64,000 nt of DNA from contig NW_025936627.1 of the NCBI RefSeq assembly GCF_000764305.2, positions 1 to 64,000 on the forward strand. Reading direction: 5' to 3'. The stretch is from Hyalella azteca. Its lineage: Eukaryota > Arthropoda > Malacostraca > Amphipoda > Hyalellidae. Below, piece by piece: positions 24,823-37,545 of this stretch. The notes beneath the pieces are model-generated. The model was not told the DNA's origin and ran no database searches. It saw only the letters and a program-made list of their open reading frames with translations. The translations under genes were made by a program, and so were the position numbers. Numbering within the stretch: the stretch's first letter is position 1; each line of letters begins with the position of its first letter.

Positions 24823-25520
24823 GCATGAAGCAAGGCTACTGTATCTCAGTATAATAAACTGGAGCTCAAAATGACCAGAAAGATTAGACGCTAACGAAGG
24901 CAACTTAAACCAAACAAGAACGTCGAAATGTTGAAATTGCTTATTCGGTTGACTATCAGTAGAGAAAATGCCGATAAATTCATCATATTTCAATTGAAAA
25001 TGCTTTATAAAGCAGCTCCATCATCAATTAAGAAATTAAATAATTTAGGTATGATCAAATGTTACGATTAAATCTATACGTAAGACATTATTGAGTCAAT
25101 TGGCTAATGAAAAGGGAAATTAGTGAAGATGCCAATCTAGGATTTTTTCATCGCTTCCTTGGCATAAATATGTATGTAGGAATAAACACCGATTGTTATC
25201 AATTATATAATTAATGATAAGAGATAACATTGATTCGCAACTCAATTACTTATTGCTAATAATTAAAGTATATTACACTTAATTGATTGAAAATTTTCAA
25301 TGAAGGAGCTGGACTCTGAAAAGTTTCATTAAAATGTCACTAATTTATATTGGAAATTTGTTGTTATTAAATTCCCGGGTAATTTTCGATTTGAGCCTCA
25401 ATTGTCTATATAACTTGTTTGAAACATCGTTTGTGTGGAGTAACGGTTTAAAAGTTTTCGTTTACATCGATCATAATCTATGTCCATTAACTATTTTACA
25501 AATGCTTTGTCATAGAACCC

Positions 25521-26505
25521 ACGATGCGATGCTAGTCTCAGCGCCTTGACGTATTACCACTATATACCATATATCATATACCATATAGGTCTCATGACAC
25601 GCCCGATGTGTGTGATGAGATGTATGATGGATCTCTTGAAACGCCTGATGTAGCTCTTGAAATGCATTGTGTGTGTTTTAAGAATACCAATGTGTTAATT
25701 CATTCGTATGAGGTTAGCAGGTCACTCATTCGAGTGACGTCAAAAATATCCAATCACCAACAACAAAATTGCCTAAAGGACATTTTCGTCCTGACATTGC
25801 AGGCAGCAGACTCACCACCGTACAAAATGTAGCAAGTTTTTAAAGTAAAAGCACTAATATTAATCGCATTTGCAGATGGAATACAGATTTTATTTCTATA
25901 TTTTTGCTCATATAAAAATAAACGATATATATATCACCTGAATACTGGATAAAATAACGAGCATAATCTCTTTTCAATTTCAGTGATCCGATATAGATTT
26001 TAAATTAATTTCATGGCAAGCTAAAGCAATTAACATGGATCTGGAAGACAGACTTGCTACTCAATACTCATTGAACCCGAATACAGGCTTGGACCCCGCT
26101 AGTCTGCTAAGGAAATTGCAGACACAAGAAGGCAAGCTATCCGAGAATGAACTGAGTGTTAATTTGATATAAATGCTTGTCTCTCTGATGAACACAAATA
26201 TGAACAAATATTGAACGAATTATTTCAGTTCCAATATATCTTGGGCATTAATTTTTCGTTTTGCTTATGTTACTGATCAAAAATCTTTTTTTACGTGACT
26301 CTCGTAGAAAATATGAACGTCGTCATGGGTTTCTTCGGTAGAAGATAAAATATGATTTACCTAAACTGTGCAAACAATCGGTTTTCTGGTAGCCTATATT
26401 GATATTTCATTATCTAGTAAAATTAGGGAATATGTTTTGATACTAGATATATAAAAAATAGCAAACCTTAAAAAAACTATAAAATATTTCCGCTACTTTC
26501 GAAGG
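25521..26505. repeat. Sub-repeat S, copy 3
   Basis: Contains the dyad GTCACTC-ATTC-GAGTGAC (25721-25738), the GGACCCCGCTAGTCTGCT element near 26091, and the stem-loop 26287-26311 with loop TGACTCT. Confidence 0.7.
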
Positions 26506-26541
26506 AAATTTATTAATGTACTACGTCTTAGTACAGTATGG

Positions 26542-26945
26542 TTCCATAGGCGCTAAAGTTCGGCCTATCGCCGATTTTAAACAAGGATCGAAGTTTTATA
26601 GTACAGGGTTATTCTAAATAATGGACTCAATTTAAAAAATTCGGAATTGTTTAAGTATGAACTAACCATGAATTATTTATACACCAATAGAAAGAGAAAT
26701 ATCCACATTTTAAACACATTTATAAATGTGTAATATGTCCCCCTTGTGCTGCACGACAAACATCTAAACGCTAGCCAAGCTCGCCCCACACACAAGAAAG
26801 CATATCTCCTGTTACTGAGTGTACCGTAGCAGTGATACGGTTCTTGCCAACTCTGCACATCTAAGAAATGAGAGATGATGAGTAAAACTAAATTTGAAGT
26901 CACCACCCCCCAAATAACATAAAACTTGATATACTAGAACATGCG
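26542..26945. repeat. Conserved block E, copy 2
   Basis: Very close to copy 1 (12244-12640), with only scattered single-base differences by eye. Confidence 0.65.
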
Positions 26946-27477
26946 TCAACTTCCCCGGAAAAGATTATTTGTGTGATTGAATATTTCTGGTCATGTTAGT
27001 TTTACGCGCGAGATCATTACCTAAATTCGAAAAATAATTATGTGAAATTATGACATTATCTCAATGAATTGATAAAAAACTAATTTCGCATTCAACATAT
27101 GAAACCTAGACCAAAAAGCAGCTAGCAATACATTAACGATCAGACACCGAGCGGAATTTATTAAGTAAATCAACTCGGCAACGACGATGAAGAATCAGAT
27201 GACCAGGCACACCGGAAGAGCTATGCAATTTGTTCTTGTTGAAGTTTTGTATGTTGAAGTGTTGGATTACTTCATTTACACTGTTATGTAACAATTTCGA
27301 AATTAGTTATCTGTGCCTGTAGACTTTAAGACGATCAACTTTTTGATTCGAAGAAAAATCGTGAAACATAAGTACATTTTAAATTCGCGTGAAAAATTCG
27401 TGGAAAGATGTAACTAAATGTCGATTAGTAATTATAATTAATAATTGGTCTAGTAACATGTAGAAAAAGATTAGTAC

Positions 27478-27585
27478 TGAAGCCATAGCCGCGTTTGCCA
27501 TCGTTGGTGTCACGAGTGGAGCATATTACGTCATCCCCACGTCACTATCGTCGGCTGCAGAGAAGGCTTGGGCTGTGCTCGTGAA
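27478..27585. promoter_or_regulatory. Candidate promoter/CRE-like block F, copy 2
   Basis: Keeps both ACGTCA cores and the CTATCGTCGGCTGC string. Lies about 0.9 kb upstream of the ATG exon. Confidence 0.3.
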
Positions 27586-28418
27586 AAATCATTGATGTGG
27601 TCCATAATACAAGTCTTCTGGTATTTCATTCTTTGTTTACGAAGCGTTTGACTTTCCAATGTGGTCTAAAATACGCCCCTTAACAAAATAATTATGTTAG
27701 TGCAACTGACCATGCCTCGGCTTCCAAAATAATAAATGGTGGAATTGCTTGCCAGGCAAAGTGTGGCTGCAGAGCAGATGAAGTTTCGAGCTTTGCACGA
27801 ACACTTTGCGTGGTTGGGTTAAATTTGAAGCTGGATGCTACGCGACGCATATGGAATCATGTTATTATTTGAACAGCTTCAATATTCCGCTGAGGTCGCC
27901 CAAAATTTTGGCTACTTCGATTCATCCAACAAATTTAGTGAGAATTACAAAATTCAAAAATACTACAGACTAGACGAACCCTCAAGCCTGAATAAAAGTT
28001 AAATAAATTACTTGGCGCGGAAAAATATTTAATAGTCCAGATGTGCAAAACTGCTGCTATTGAACAAAAAGTTGCCGTGGGCATGAATGGTGTAGCTGCA
28101 TTAATATCTCAGGCTCAGAAAAGTACAAATGAAAATAATACCAAAACATTATTTTCTGTTATCTTGAAGCCTTCATTGGTCGTCGTTTGTTTATTTGGGC
28201 TTCGCAAATTCAGGCAATAAATCTAAATTTTTCGACTACGACTATGCAAACGAGCTCGATGATATTTTTAAAGTTTATTCTAAGTCTAAGCAACGAGTTT
28301 ATATTTTCCATGCACTGTTTGGGGAAATACTTGACTTTGAAATAATCAATATAATTTCATATATGCCAGATCAATCATATCACGTCCTTTCAACGATTGC
28401 GAAGTAAGGCAGAATCTG

Positions 28419-28514
28419 ATGGAAGACAAATCTGATGCCCCATTTCTGACGGCGTGGTGCGATGAACCGAGCACCTATCGAGGGACAGCTGAAGCTGCCC
28501 TGCCAGAGCTGGAG
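28419..28514 (+). CDS. Zinc-finger gene 2, first coding exon
   Basis: Thirty-two codons beginning MEDKSDAPFLTAWCDEPSTY and ending at GAG/GTGAGC in phase 0. This module has no counterpart of the 42-nt second exon; the DNA that held it was replaced by the foldback element. The exon can still join the terminal exon at 30387 directly in phase 0. Upstream DNA also has a 70-codon open frame (28195-28407) ending just before this exon, which is not kept in modules 1 and 4 and is treated as intronic. Confidence 0.5.
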
Positions 28515-28783
28515 GTGAGCAAAGTATTTCAAGAAGGAATCATTCGAAAAGTAACACGATCGTCAGAAGTCCTGGGATTTCGCGCTCCTATAAGTGGGAT
28601 TGTTCCTGAGCGCCCCACCGCTGAGCTCGCGGTGTCTGACTGCAGGTCTCAGTTGTAGGGTTAAGTTATTATGTAGGTAGGATTCCTTACATTTCCCTTC
28701 TCTGTCGCTCTCGTGCGGGCGACCGACGCCCCGTGTAAGCGACCTCTTGTTCGAGTGTCTTCGTTTCTGTTGCTTTTCACGGG

Positions 28784-29283
28784 CCACCACTGCCCTGGAT
28801 GTAATGGACCATCATGATTCCTGCCTTCCGGAACGTAGCCTTCAATACTTCAAGCCGTCCGTATCTAGGCCGTGGGTCGAACCAGCCCTCGGTCGAACGG
28901 CCACTTGTCGAAGGACGATAAATTTTGGAACAGAAAAATAAGCGCTGAATCGAACGCCTTGGATCTATCCTGACATCCACCAATCAGCCGTGAACTACTC
29001 GGCTTTGTCCTACTCGGGCCTTGCATAAAACCTGCTGTGCACCACCAGACCGCGGCTCGAATATGCCTTCCGGGCATCGTCAAATTACGTAATTTTACGT
29101 TCACCGCATCTGAGGTTAGGTTTCAGATAGCATAGTTCTGTTCCAACATTTATCGTCCTTCGACCAGTGGCCGTTCGACCGTGGGCTGGTTATACGCACG
29201 GCCTGTATATGATAGTCCAGATGTGTTGAATGGTTCCGGAAGGCGGGAATCATCATGGTCCATTATATCCAGGGCAGTGGTGG
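28784..29283. mobile_element. Foldback element with 145-bp inverted arms
   Basis: The left arm (28784-28932) and right arm (29139-29283) are imperfect reverse complements, outer ends CCACCACTGCCCTGGA/TCCAGGGCAGTGGTGG, around a 206-bp loop. Module 1 keeps only the right arm plus part of the loop, and module 3 keeps only loop sequence. No transposase frame. The arms make overlapping frames on both strands that are not genes. Target-site duplication could not be fixed because flanks were lost. Confidence 0.8.
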
Positions 29284-30386
29284 TCTTGGGCAGGCGACCC
29301 GAAGGGATTACATTATGCTGATTCGTCCGTGGCTCCACTTTGACTAGAAGGTAGTTCGAACAAAAATTTATAATTGGAATTAGAAAATTATTTTACGGAA
29401 ATTCGAAAATACAATGTTTAACGCGGCTAGAAATTGACTCTACTGTCTGCTTTCATGAGCTTTTTAATAGATTATACTCGTTCCTTTATATTCAACGTCA
29501 GCTAGAGAATATGAGGATCGAAATTAAGCACTACTTACACGTAATTAAAACTTCATAAATGAAGACGCATGCAGCTCAATTAAACAAAACTCAATTACAA
29601 AAAAACATAGAGACTTGTACCTAGATTCGATGTTTGATACAAAGCCTTCAGCACCTCATCAATTCTAATTTTCCTAAACTAAAACTTGAAACAATTGCAT
29701 CGGAATTAAATATTTATATTAACTTTTCGTGTTGAGGAATTTTGCGTTAATCCGCTGATCTGTTGTGCGATCACCTAGAATCGTACGACGTATAACCGTA
29801 TCGATCACGAACTTCGTAATAACGGCCGTACTGTTCATAAAGTAGACGTGTCGTGGCCATAATATTGACGCTGTGGTGGCTGTTACTTGTAATACTCTCA
29901 GCTCGTTGCTGTGAGCTGCTGCTGCGACAGTGGCAGTATTTCCGATGATTTAACATTTGCGCCGTGCTCGTTCCTTCAACGATACTATCATTGACTTCAT
30001 AGTTGCTAGATTTATGTGAAAATAGCGTGGATATACAAGCTAATTAAGCTCAATGATAATTAAACAATTGGGAAGTTTTCTAGAGTATTTTAACTTTTTA
30101 TAAGTGCATCAATCGTAAAACCTGGACCAATCTATGTCATAAACGTAGTAAATTTTGTTTCTCCAACTAGATCATAAGAACAATTCATGAACACATCAGT
30201 CTTTGATGTGATGAACATCGACTAAAACTGTTCGAAATAGGAAAATGCAGTTTCGAAGCAAAGTCCAGTCTGTGAACAATAACTAATTGTATGGGAAGGC
30301 TTATTGAGTGGTAGTACAGAAGTAGTTTTGTTGTATGCTTAGTAGACTTTTTTCTAATAAAAACGTATTTTTGTCTCTGTTACCAG

Positions 30387-31121
30387 CACGGCAGCGGAGA
30401 GTTATCAACATCTGAAGGAGCTCCAGATGAAGCTGGTGAGAGAGATGGTGTTTCTGGATCGTCTAGCCCCAAGCCACGCACCGAATATATTACTGAATCT
30501 TTTGACCTGCAGCAGCGCCACTTCTATGAGCATTCATATTCATCAGTGAATCAAACCACACATTCTGGCCGTGAGCAATGCAGCAGTGCTGAATATCAGA
30601 TTCAGCCAAGTAACAGTGGTGAACAGTCGCGAGAAAAGGTAGACAATCGCAGATCAGGAAGTTTTTGTGCGAGAACGGAAGAATTGAAAACTAACGTTTC
30701 TCCTGAACATATCAAAAAGGAGAAATTAGAGTGCGCGCAGTGTGAATATTCATGTGTCGGTGAACAACAGTTGAATCTACACGTTATACGTAAGCATTCA
30801 GCAGAGAGACCGTATCGCTGCATGGAATGTGAATATTCAAGTGTCTCAAAATCAAACGTGAAGATTCACGTTCTCCATAAACATTCGGTGGAGAAACCTA
30901 TCAAGTGTTTGATGTGTGAATACAGTTGTGTCATAAGAAGCAATATGAAAAGGCATATTCTTTACATTCATTCATCTGAGAGACCTCTTCAGTGCGCCGA
31001 GTGCAATTATTCTTGTGTTGTCAAAGAACGGCTAGAGAAACATGTTCTTTCCAAACATAAAAAATATACTTTTTTCGTTGTTCGCTGTGCGATAAATCAT
31101 ATCTATCTAAACTTCGTCTAA
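30387..31121 (+). CDS. Zinc-finger gene 2, terminal exon, four fingers, frameshifted
   Basis: Opens after TTACCAG with the same HGSGELSTSEG leader and runs 244 codons. Four C2H2 fingers are complete (CAQC, CMEC, CLMC, CAEC). One A is missing from the A-run after the fourth finger (six A instead of seven), so the frame shifts and ends at a TAA. The lost fifth finger is still recognisable in the other frame up to a TAA at 31178-31180. Finger 1 differs from copy 1 at predicted base-contact positions (GEQQLNL instead of GKKRLNQ). The poly(A) hexamer seen downstream of copies 1 and 3 is degenerate here. Homopolymer error in the assembly is an alternative. Confidence 0.75.
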   Translation, partial: HGSGELSTSEGAPDEAGERDGVSGSSSPKPRTEYITESFDLQQRHFYEHSYSSVNQTTHSGREQCSSAEYQIQPSNSGEQSREKVDNRRSGSFCARTEELKTNVSPEHIKKEKLECAQCEYSCVGEQQLNLHVIRKHSAERPYRCMECEYSSVSKSNVKIHVLHKHSVEKPIKCLMCEYSCVIRSNMKRHILYIHSSERPLQCAECNYSCVVKERLEKHVLSKHKKYTFFVVRCAINHIYLNFV

Positions 31122-31930
31122 TTCGTCACGTTGCTGATAAGCATCCGGCGGAGGAACCTCTTGCAAGCCCGCAAGTATAAACGTGCTTCTGTCAATAATT
31201 CTCTTTTAACTTTAACGTTTTCATAGCGATCATCCATCATTCGAAACTCGTTATTGCGACCTCAGTAACATAATTTACTGTTGCGACTTCAGTAACATAA
31301 TTTATTATTTACTATATATCACTTATTGACTTACATCTGTTGTCGATGGCGTGTATCATTAAAGTCCAAGGCAAGGAATGCTCAAGTCGCTATAGACCAA
31401 CATGTTTCAGCAGAAAATAAAATCAAAAACAAGGTTCCAATGTCACTAATAAATCAATTCTTTTTGACAATTCATTGAAATTTCTGACAAATTACTTTTT
31501 AAAGTCTTTTTAATCCGTCTTATATAGGGGAATATACTTACTACGAAAATCTTACTGAACTAGTTTGGAAAAATAATCATCTATTCGCAAATATCTCTGC
31601 CGATTTACACCTAAGTTGGGAAAAACAAATAAATTGATGCATATATATGGGATCTTTCCCACCGGCACCGTCGTTTCACCTCTAAATGTTTATCATTGCA
31701 TTTTTAGCCAAATTTCCATCAACTTGCTGTCAGCGTATTGCCTACATGTTTTGATTTAAAATTTGCACAATTCGCGATTATTTCCAGAGAAAAGTTGTTG
31801 TCTTTATACCATTATATGATCTGACTGAGCATTCTATATATTCTATATTTAATCTAGTATATATTAACTTCAATGAAACTGCAACGTGTATCCATAATAC
31901 ACATATTTAGTGTGCAAAAAATATTTCCGA
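31122..31930 (+). other. Remnant of finger 5 and 3' UTR-like sequence, gene 2
   Basis: Finger 5 survives out of frame to 31180. The conserved UTR hairpin follows at 31250-31269 with a G-U pair in the stem. A roughly 35-bp tract beside it (CAGTAACATAATTTA) is duplicated. No AATAAA at the expected place (near 31905). Confidence 0.5.
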
Positions 31931-32320
31931 GCCTACGCATTTATTTTTATCTCTCGTTAGCAGGGAATTTCCAGTCAAGCTACTACAGACGCTGTCTGTA
32001 GAATAATAAATTTAATTTAAAGAACAGAAAATTTATAATTATTTTTTAAAACTTAATGGGCAGTAAAAAACTACAATTTGCACAGTTTTTCCAGAGTGTA
32101 AAATTCATAAATGACTTGAAGACAGAAAGCTGAACAGGTTTCTGGTTCAATCTTCATTCATCTTTAATCGTTTGGGTTCGTAAGCGTCTCACCGCTGCCG
32201 CAGCATCTGACTTCTGGTCTTGTTGACAGGGTTAGGTCATTGCGAATGCAAGATAACCTTGTAATATCTTCATTGTCTTTCGGCATTTGATATCTCACTA
32301 ATACTTTATCATAGAACCAA

Positions 32321-33147
32321 CGATGCTAGTCTCAGGGCACATCCTGGCATTAAAACCCAGCTAAATCTTTTCTATCAGATTAGTAGGTCACTCACGCGAG
32401 TGACGTCAAAAATATCCAAAAGAAGAAAGAAGAACAATTGGGAGGCAGACTCACGACCGCGAAAAATATACTAAGATTTTATTATAAAAGCGTCAATTAA
32501 TCGCATTTAGAGATGAATTATGGATATACACTCAAGAATTTTACTGACATGAGAATAACGGATAATTATTCATTATCGACAGTTTGAAAAAACTGATGAA
32601 CACAATTCATTTTCAGCTTCAATGTTCTTATATAGCTTTTTGAATAAATTGTATGGCAAACTTCAGTAATTGTGATATTTCCCAAACACTGAATTACTGC
32701 TATTGTATTGAACCCGAATACATGCTTAGAGCCCCGCTGGTCTGCTCAGACATACACGAAGGCAAGCTATCCAAGAATGAGCTGAATGGTAATTTGTTAT
32801 AAAAGCTCGACTTTCAGATGAGAACGAATTATCTCAATTATGATATGTTTGGATACAATTTTGGGGGGGGTTTTACTTATGTTACTGTTAATTAGCTGTT
32901 TTTTTATGTGACTTCCGTAGAAAACATTATCGTTATGATGGGTATCTTCGGTAGAAGATAAAACATGCGGGAGTGCTAACTGTGCAAAACAATCGGTTTT
33001 CTGGCATATTGATATTCCATTATATTGTAAAATTACGAAATATATTTTGAAAGTAGAGCTACCCGGAAAATAGTAGTAAGAAAAATTTATATTGTATTCA
33101 TTAGGAGAGTGGAAAAACATAGAAAATATTTCCGCTACTTTCGCAGT
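32321..33147. repeat. Sub-repeat S, copy 4
   Basis: An S unit lying between gene 2 and block A of module 3. It contains the dyad GTCACTC-ACGC-GAGTGAC at 32387-32404 and the stem-loop 32900-32924 whose stem keeps pairing through G-U pairs. Confidence 0.65.
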
Positions 33148-33504
33148 AAAAAATAATATTCTGTTCACAATTTTTTAGGTGAAAACACATTTTTCTCAGG
33201 AACGAGTAAAAAATTACGTATGGGATGAATCGTATTTTAAACTGTTTATCAGTTTCCTGAATGTATACTGTATTTATTATATACCTATTATGAAAAATTA
33301 TTTAAACTATGTACGTGCGTGATTTCTCTTCTCCAGCATTGGACGAAATATGTCCATCAAATACATATACTATTCATGCCACTTCCTGTTTCTTATTTTG
33401 TACTTCACTCCTACGAGTGACCTCACGTTCGGCTGTACCTAGAGAGAAATATTGAGCTGTAGCCTTCACGACTTTCAATGACATTAATCGTTTTTTCGCC
33501 CGAA

Positions 33505-33785
33505 ACAAGCCTCAGCAATCTAGTTTCGCATGAAGGTCGTTTCAAACGAATATTATCGTCAAACGATGTTTCAATTGCTCGTTGACGAAGACGTTAGGTA
33601 CAGAGATAATGTCAAGTCACAATATTTTAATTGAACACTTGTCAGAGACTCCACCGGTATTGAACACTCCATCAGCATTAACAATTCACTTAGGCCTTAT
33701 TCATAATTACGATTCACTTTGCACGAGAGATGAAAACTTAAATTGATTAATGAAGGGCAAAGTTAGAAAAGAAAATAATTAATTA
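33505..33785. repeat. Conserved block A, copy 3
   Basis: Carries an ATG frame of 35 codons beginning MKVVSNEYYRQTMFQLLVDE and ending at the same TTTAATTGA as copies 2 and 4. Confidence 0.65.
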
Positions 33786-34778
33786 CATTTATTTCTACTC
33801 TTTTTCTTGCAAATTCAGTCATAGCGACTGATTATACATGTATTAATGAATTTTTTGAGTTATGGACATTGACATAAATTGAGAACCGTAACATTGAACT
33901 GAAAACATAATCAATTTACACTGACAGATTCGTTGCCATAAATTTCTTGTGAATTTTCAATTCAAACAATCATTCTTCAGTGATGTTTGTTAGGTCACTA
34001 TGATTGTGTTCACTGAGATCGACAAACTTTTATTAATCTAAAGACTAGCTTTCTAATGCAACTATCATACAGTAAGTTGACGTAGCGTGCTTGCCACTAA
34101 TAACCAATTGCTACAGAGTTCCATCACCTAAAGGTTCAAAGCGACTTCCAAAATTACGAAAGATAGAAATACACTTATTGGAATACCCAGAAGACATTCA
34201 AGATTTAATCAAGAATGAATCTTCACCGCGCATCATTTACTGGGTTGTTAATGGAAAAACAAAAACTACTTGTTTTACATTCGGGTTACTGATTCAATGT
34301 ATGTGAAATTGAATCAACATTACAATGCGTAAAAAATGCATTACATATTCTGATCATTTGCTGAATTTCATGTCTTCAAGACATGATAGCTGGCTACAAT
34401 GTTTGGAAAAAAATTCATTGCGAACTATAAGAGTTAGGATATTATACGAGGAACTACATGTCTATCTTCAGACCCGGAAACCAGCTTTCGGCCCTGCTAG
34501 TCTGCTCTGGTGACTAGGTTTTTATCCACTGATTGATTTAAAAGATAATTATTATACTTTTAGATACCTCAAGTTAGATTTTACTGCTTACTTTTCTCTA
34601 GGCAAGTTGACCTCCTAAACATACATAACTTTTTAGCGAAGAAACCCATCAATTTATGCAATTTTCTCTCGATACATAAAAAAAAATGACTACAGCTTGA
34701 ATTAGGATACTGAGCTAAAATGCAAGAACGTGAGAAATACTTGTCACAACGCAAAGCGTGTTTAAGAAAGCATTTCCT

Positions 34779-34974
34779 GCCTTGTTTCTTTGAAAATATG
34801 GCTCTATGTTCGTAAATTGGTACAACTAGGAAGAAGTTGTTCTATAACGCAGGTGATGGTCTCGCTGCAGGCCTGTCTCATCGCAAATTTGGTAAATACG
34901 AGCCGTGTTTTTCGCGGACCGCGCGGAGTTCTAATGCATACATTGCATCCTTTGACGGTTTTTATTATCTAAAC
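34779..34974 (+). other. Highly conserved block B, copy 3
   Basis: About five differences from copy 1 over 180 bp, while flanks differ far more. A single T is missing in the GTGTTTTT run, which breaks the shared frame. Confidence 0.45.
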
Positions 34975-35169
34975 TTAGGAAAATCGAATTTTTCAAATCA
35001 AGAAATTAGATCGCAATGAGAGATGTAAATTATCTACTAAACAAATTTATACTCAAATTATTTCTAGTAAGAGGGAGAATATTTCTTTCTAACTACTCCA
35101 GATGATAAAAAGTTAATAAACAAGTTTTACAAATATTACGATTTTTTTTGTCATATGGTTCATGCTAAT

Positions 35170-35470
35170 ATGTTGTGCCTGAGCGGACCGCCACGCGGTT
35201 GAAGTCAGCGGTGTTCCTCCTACGGTCGCCAGTTTAGCTAATTTAAAGCCAGATTTAGCGTATTCCTAAAAAGAGATCAAACGCCTAGCCAGTAATCTAG
35301 TTAATAACTTCAGATAATAAACAGAGGGCAACTGTTACAGCAAAACGATGCGGCGGCTGGCAAGGTCACATATTCATCATGACCATCTGCGCTAAATGAA
35401 AAGATTGAGATTTTTCCCAGCAAACTTTACGGTCCACCGGCTTTGCGCAGAGAAATTCCCGTAAGTTACA
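35170..35470. repeat. Conserved block C, copy 3
   Basis: Same block as 5893-6175; shares GAGCGGACCGCCACGCGGTTG and the GTTACAGCAAAACGATGCGG region. Confidence 0.55.
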
Positions 35471-36696
35471 CCTTCCCAAGCAATGTAATAACCAATGCGA
35501 ACATCACGTTCTAACCCGAGGTTCTAACATTCTTCTCAGCTTCAGCTTAGTTTATCACGGAGAGATGAATTTTTCAAAAGTACTGGCATAAAAATTTCAA
35601 TAAAGCTATGGGTATCTTTGGTAAGAACTTATTCACTATTGGATACTCAAGTAGGGTAAGTGTAGTGAAAAATGCACTCATGATTTAGAATATGAAATTT
35701 ACAGTTTTATTCTCCTCGAATATCATCAGATGGAGCGGAGTTTAATTTCATGACGGAGCTAGCAAGGTCAAAGATACAGATCCATCGCGTGCGGATGGAA
35801 GTTCCGGTTTATCTAGAGCGGTACAGTTTGTTATAAAATATTGTTGAATAACTCTGTTAGAATTTTAGTGCCCAAAAAATTGTATTAAAAAATTTGTCCA
35901 AATTGCATTGCAATAAATTATACTTCATTACAAAATGAATGATATGTTTAACTGTTCATCCGTTCATGGGATATGAATGGTATAAGTTTTATAATTTACA
36001 CTAATAATTTTGTAAACTTGAACTGTTTATGGTTCATCTCTTGCTCAGTAAAACACTTTAAATACTATTTAGAGTATAAGAATTTTGACAATTTGGTTAT
36101 TTAAATTATCTATTATATAATTAATTAAATATTTAAATTATTCTTAATTTCAATTTTAATTTAATTAAAGATGAAATAATTTAGATGTGAGCAACTTTAC
36201 CGATTAAATTATTATGATTAACTTAAATAAAGAGATAATTGAGTAAATTAGCTAATGAAAGGAGAAATTAGTGAAGAAACTAATCTGGGACTTTTTTTAT
36301 CGCTTTCTCGTTACATACTAAACGCTTTACTCGGCAAAAAGCAGAGGTATATTGGTATAAATACCGATTGTTATCAATGATATAATTAATGATAAAGGGT
36401 TATATTGATTCGCAACTCAATTATACATTGCTAATGAATCAAGTATATTACACTTGATTGACTTTTTAATTGAAGATGGAGCTGGACTCTGAAACGTTTC
36501 ATTAAAAATAAGAATTTTTATAAGCAGCTTTTTCATCAAATTCCTACCTAATTTTGATTTGAGCCTCATTTGTCCATAATATTTGTTTGAAACTTCGTGT
36601 GTATAGAGTAATAGTTTGACAGTTTTCACGTTAATCGATCTTAATTTATGTCCATGTCCATTAACTAGTTTTCTAATGCTTTGTTATAGAAACAAC

Positions 36697-37545
36697 GATG
36701 CTAGTCTCAGCGCTCATCCTAGCATTAAAATAAAGTTAAATCTTATCTATCAGATTGGTAGGTCACTCGTGCGAGTGACGTCAAAAATATCCGAAAGAAG
36801 AAAGCAACTGGCCTAAAGGACATTTTTGTCCTAACATTTTAGATGGCAGACTCACGACCGAGAGAAATGTACTAAGATTTTACGATAAAATCATCAACTA
36901 ATCGCATTGAAAGATGAATGAAGGATTTATACTTAAAAATTCTATCCACATGAGAATTGATGATAAACTTTTGACTGATATTTTGAATATATTGATGAGC
37001 ACAATTCCTTTTTAACTTCAATGATCCGATATAGCATTTATAACTTATTTTATGGCAAGCATTAGTAATTGTGATGCTTCTCAAAGATCGAATTGTCACT
37101 ATTTTATTGAACCCGAATACAGACTTTTGGCCCCAATAGTCTGCTCAGACATACACGAAGGCAAGCTATCCGAGAATGTGTTGAATGGCAATTTGATATA
37201 AATGCTCGAATTTACATGAGAACGAATTATTTCAATTATAATACGTCTGAGGACTTATTTTTGTTTTACTTATGTTACTGTTCAATAATTGTTTTCTACG
37301 TGACTTCCGTAGAAAATATCGTTATGATGGGTATCTTCGGTAGAAGATAAATTTACATGATGGAATTCTAAACAGTGCAAAACAATCGGTTTTATGGTAG
37401 ATTGAAAATTGATTATACATATTATAAAATTACGAAATATGTTTCGAAACTAGAGTTACGAGGAAAACAGCAGTCAGAAAAATTTATACTGTATTTCACA
37501 GAAGAGTGAAAAAAACATAGAAAATATTTTCGCTACTTTCGCAGT
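36697..37545. repeat. Sub-repeat S, copy 5
   Basis: Contains the dyad GTCACTC-GTGC-GAGTGAC (36762-36779), a GCCCCAATAGTCTGCTC variant, and the best stem-loop of the family at 37292-37316 (nine pairs, loop TGACTTC) followed by ATGGGTATCTTCGGTA. A second dyad, GTCACTC-CTAA-GAGTGAC, lies just beyond at 37818-37835. Confidence 0.7.

Noticed and set aside
28195..28407. 70-codon frame (MGFANSGNKSKFF...) also at 41115-41327
   Set aside because: Present only in the near-identical modules 2 and 3. Modules 1, 4 and 5 carry frameshifts and stops, and the frame ends just before the ATG exon without a splice site. Treated as intron.
28563..29338. Cluster of frames on both strands
   Set aside because: All lie in or beside the inverted arms of the foldback element.
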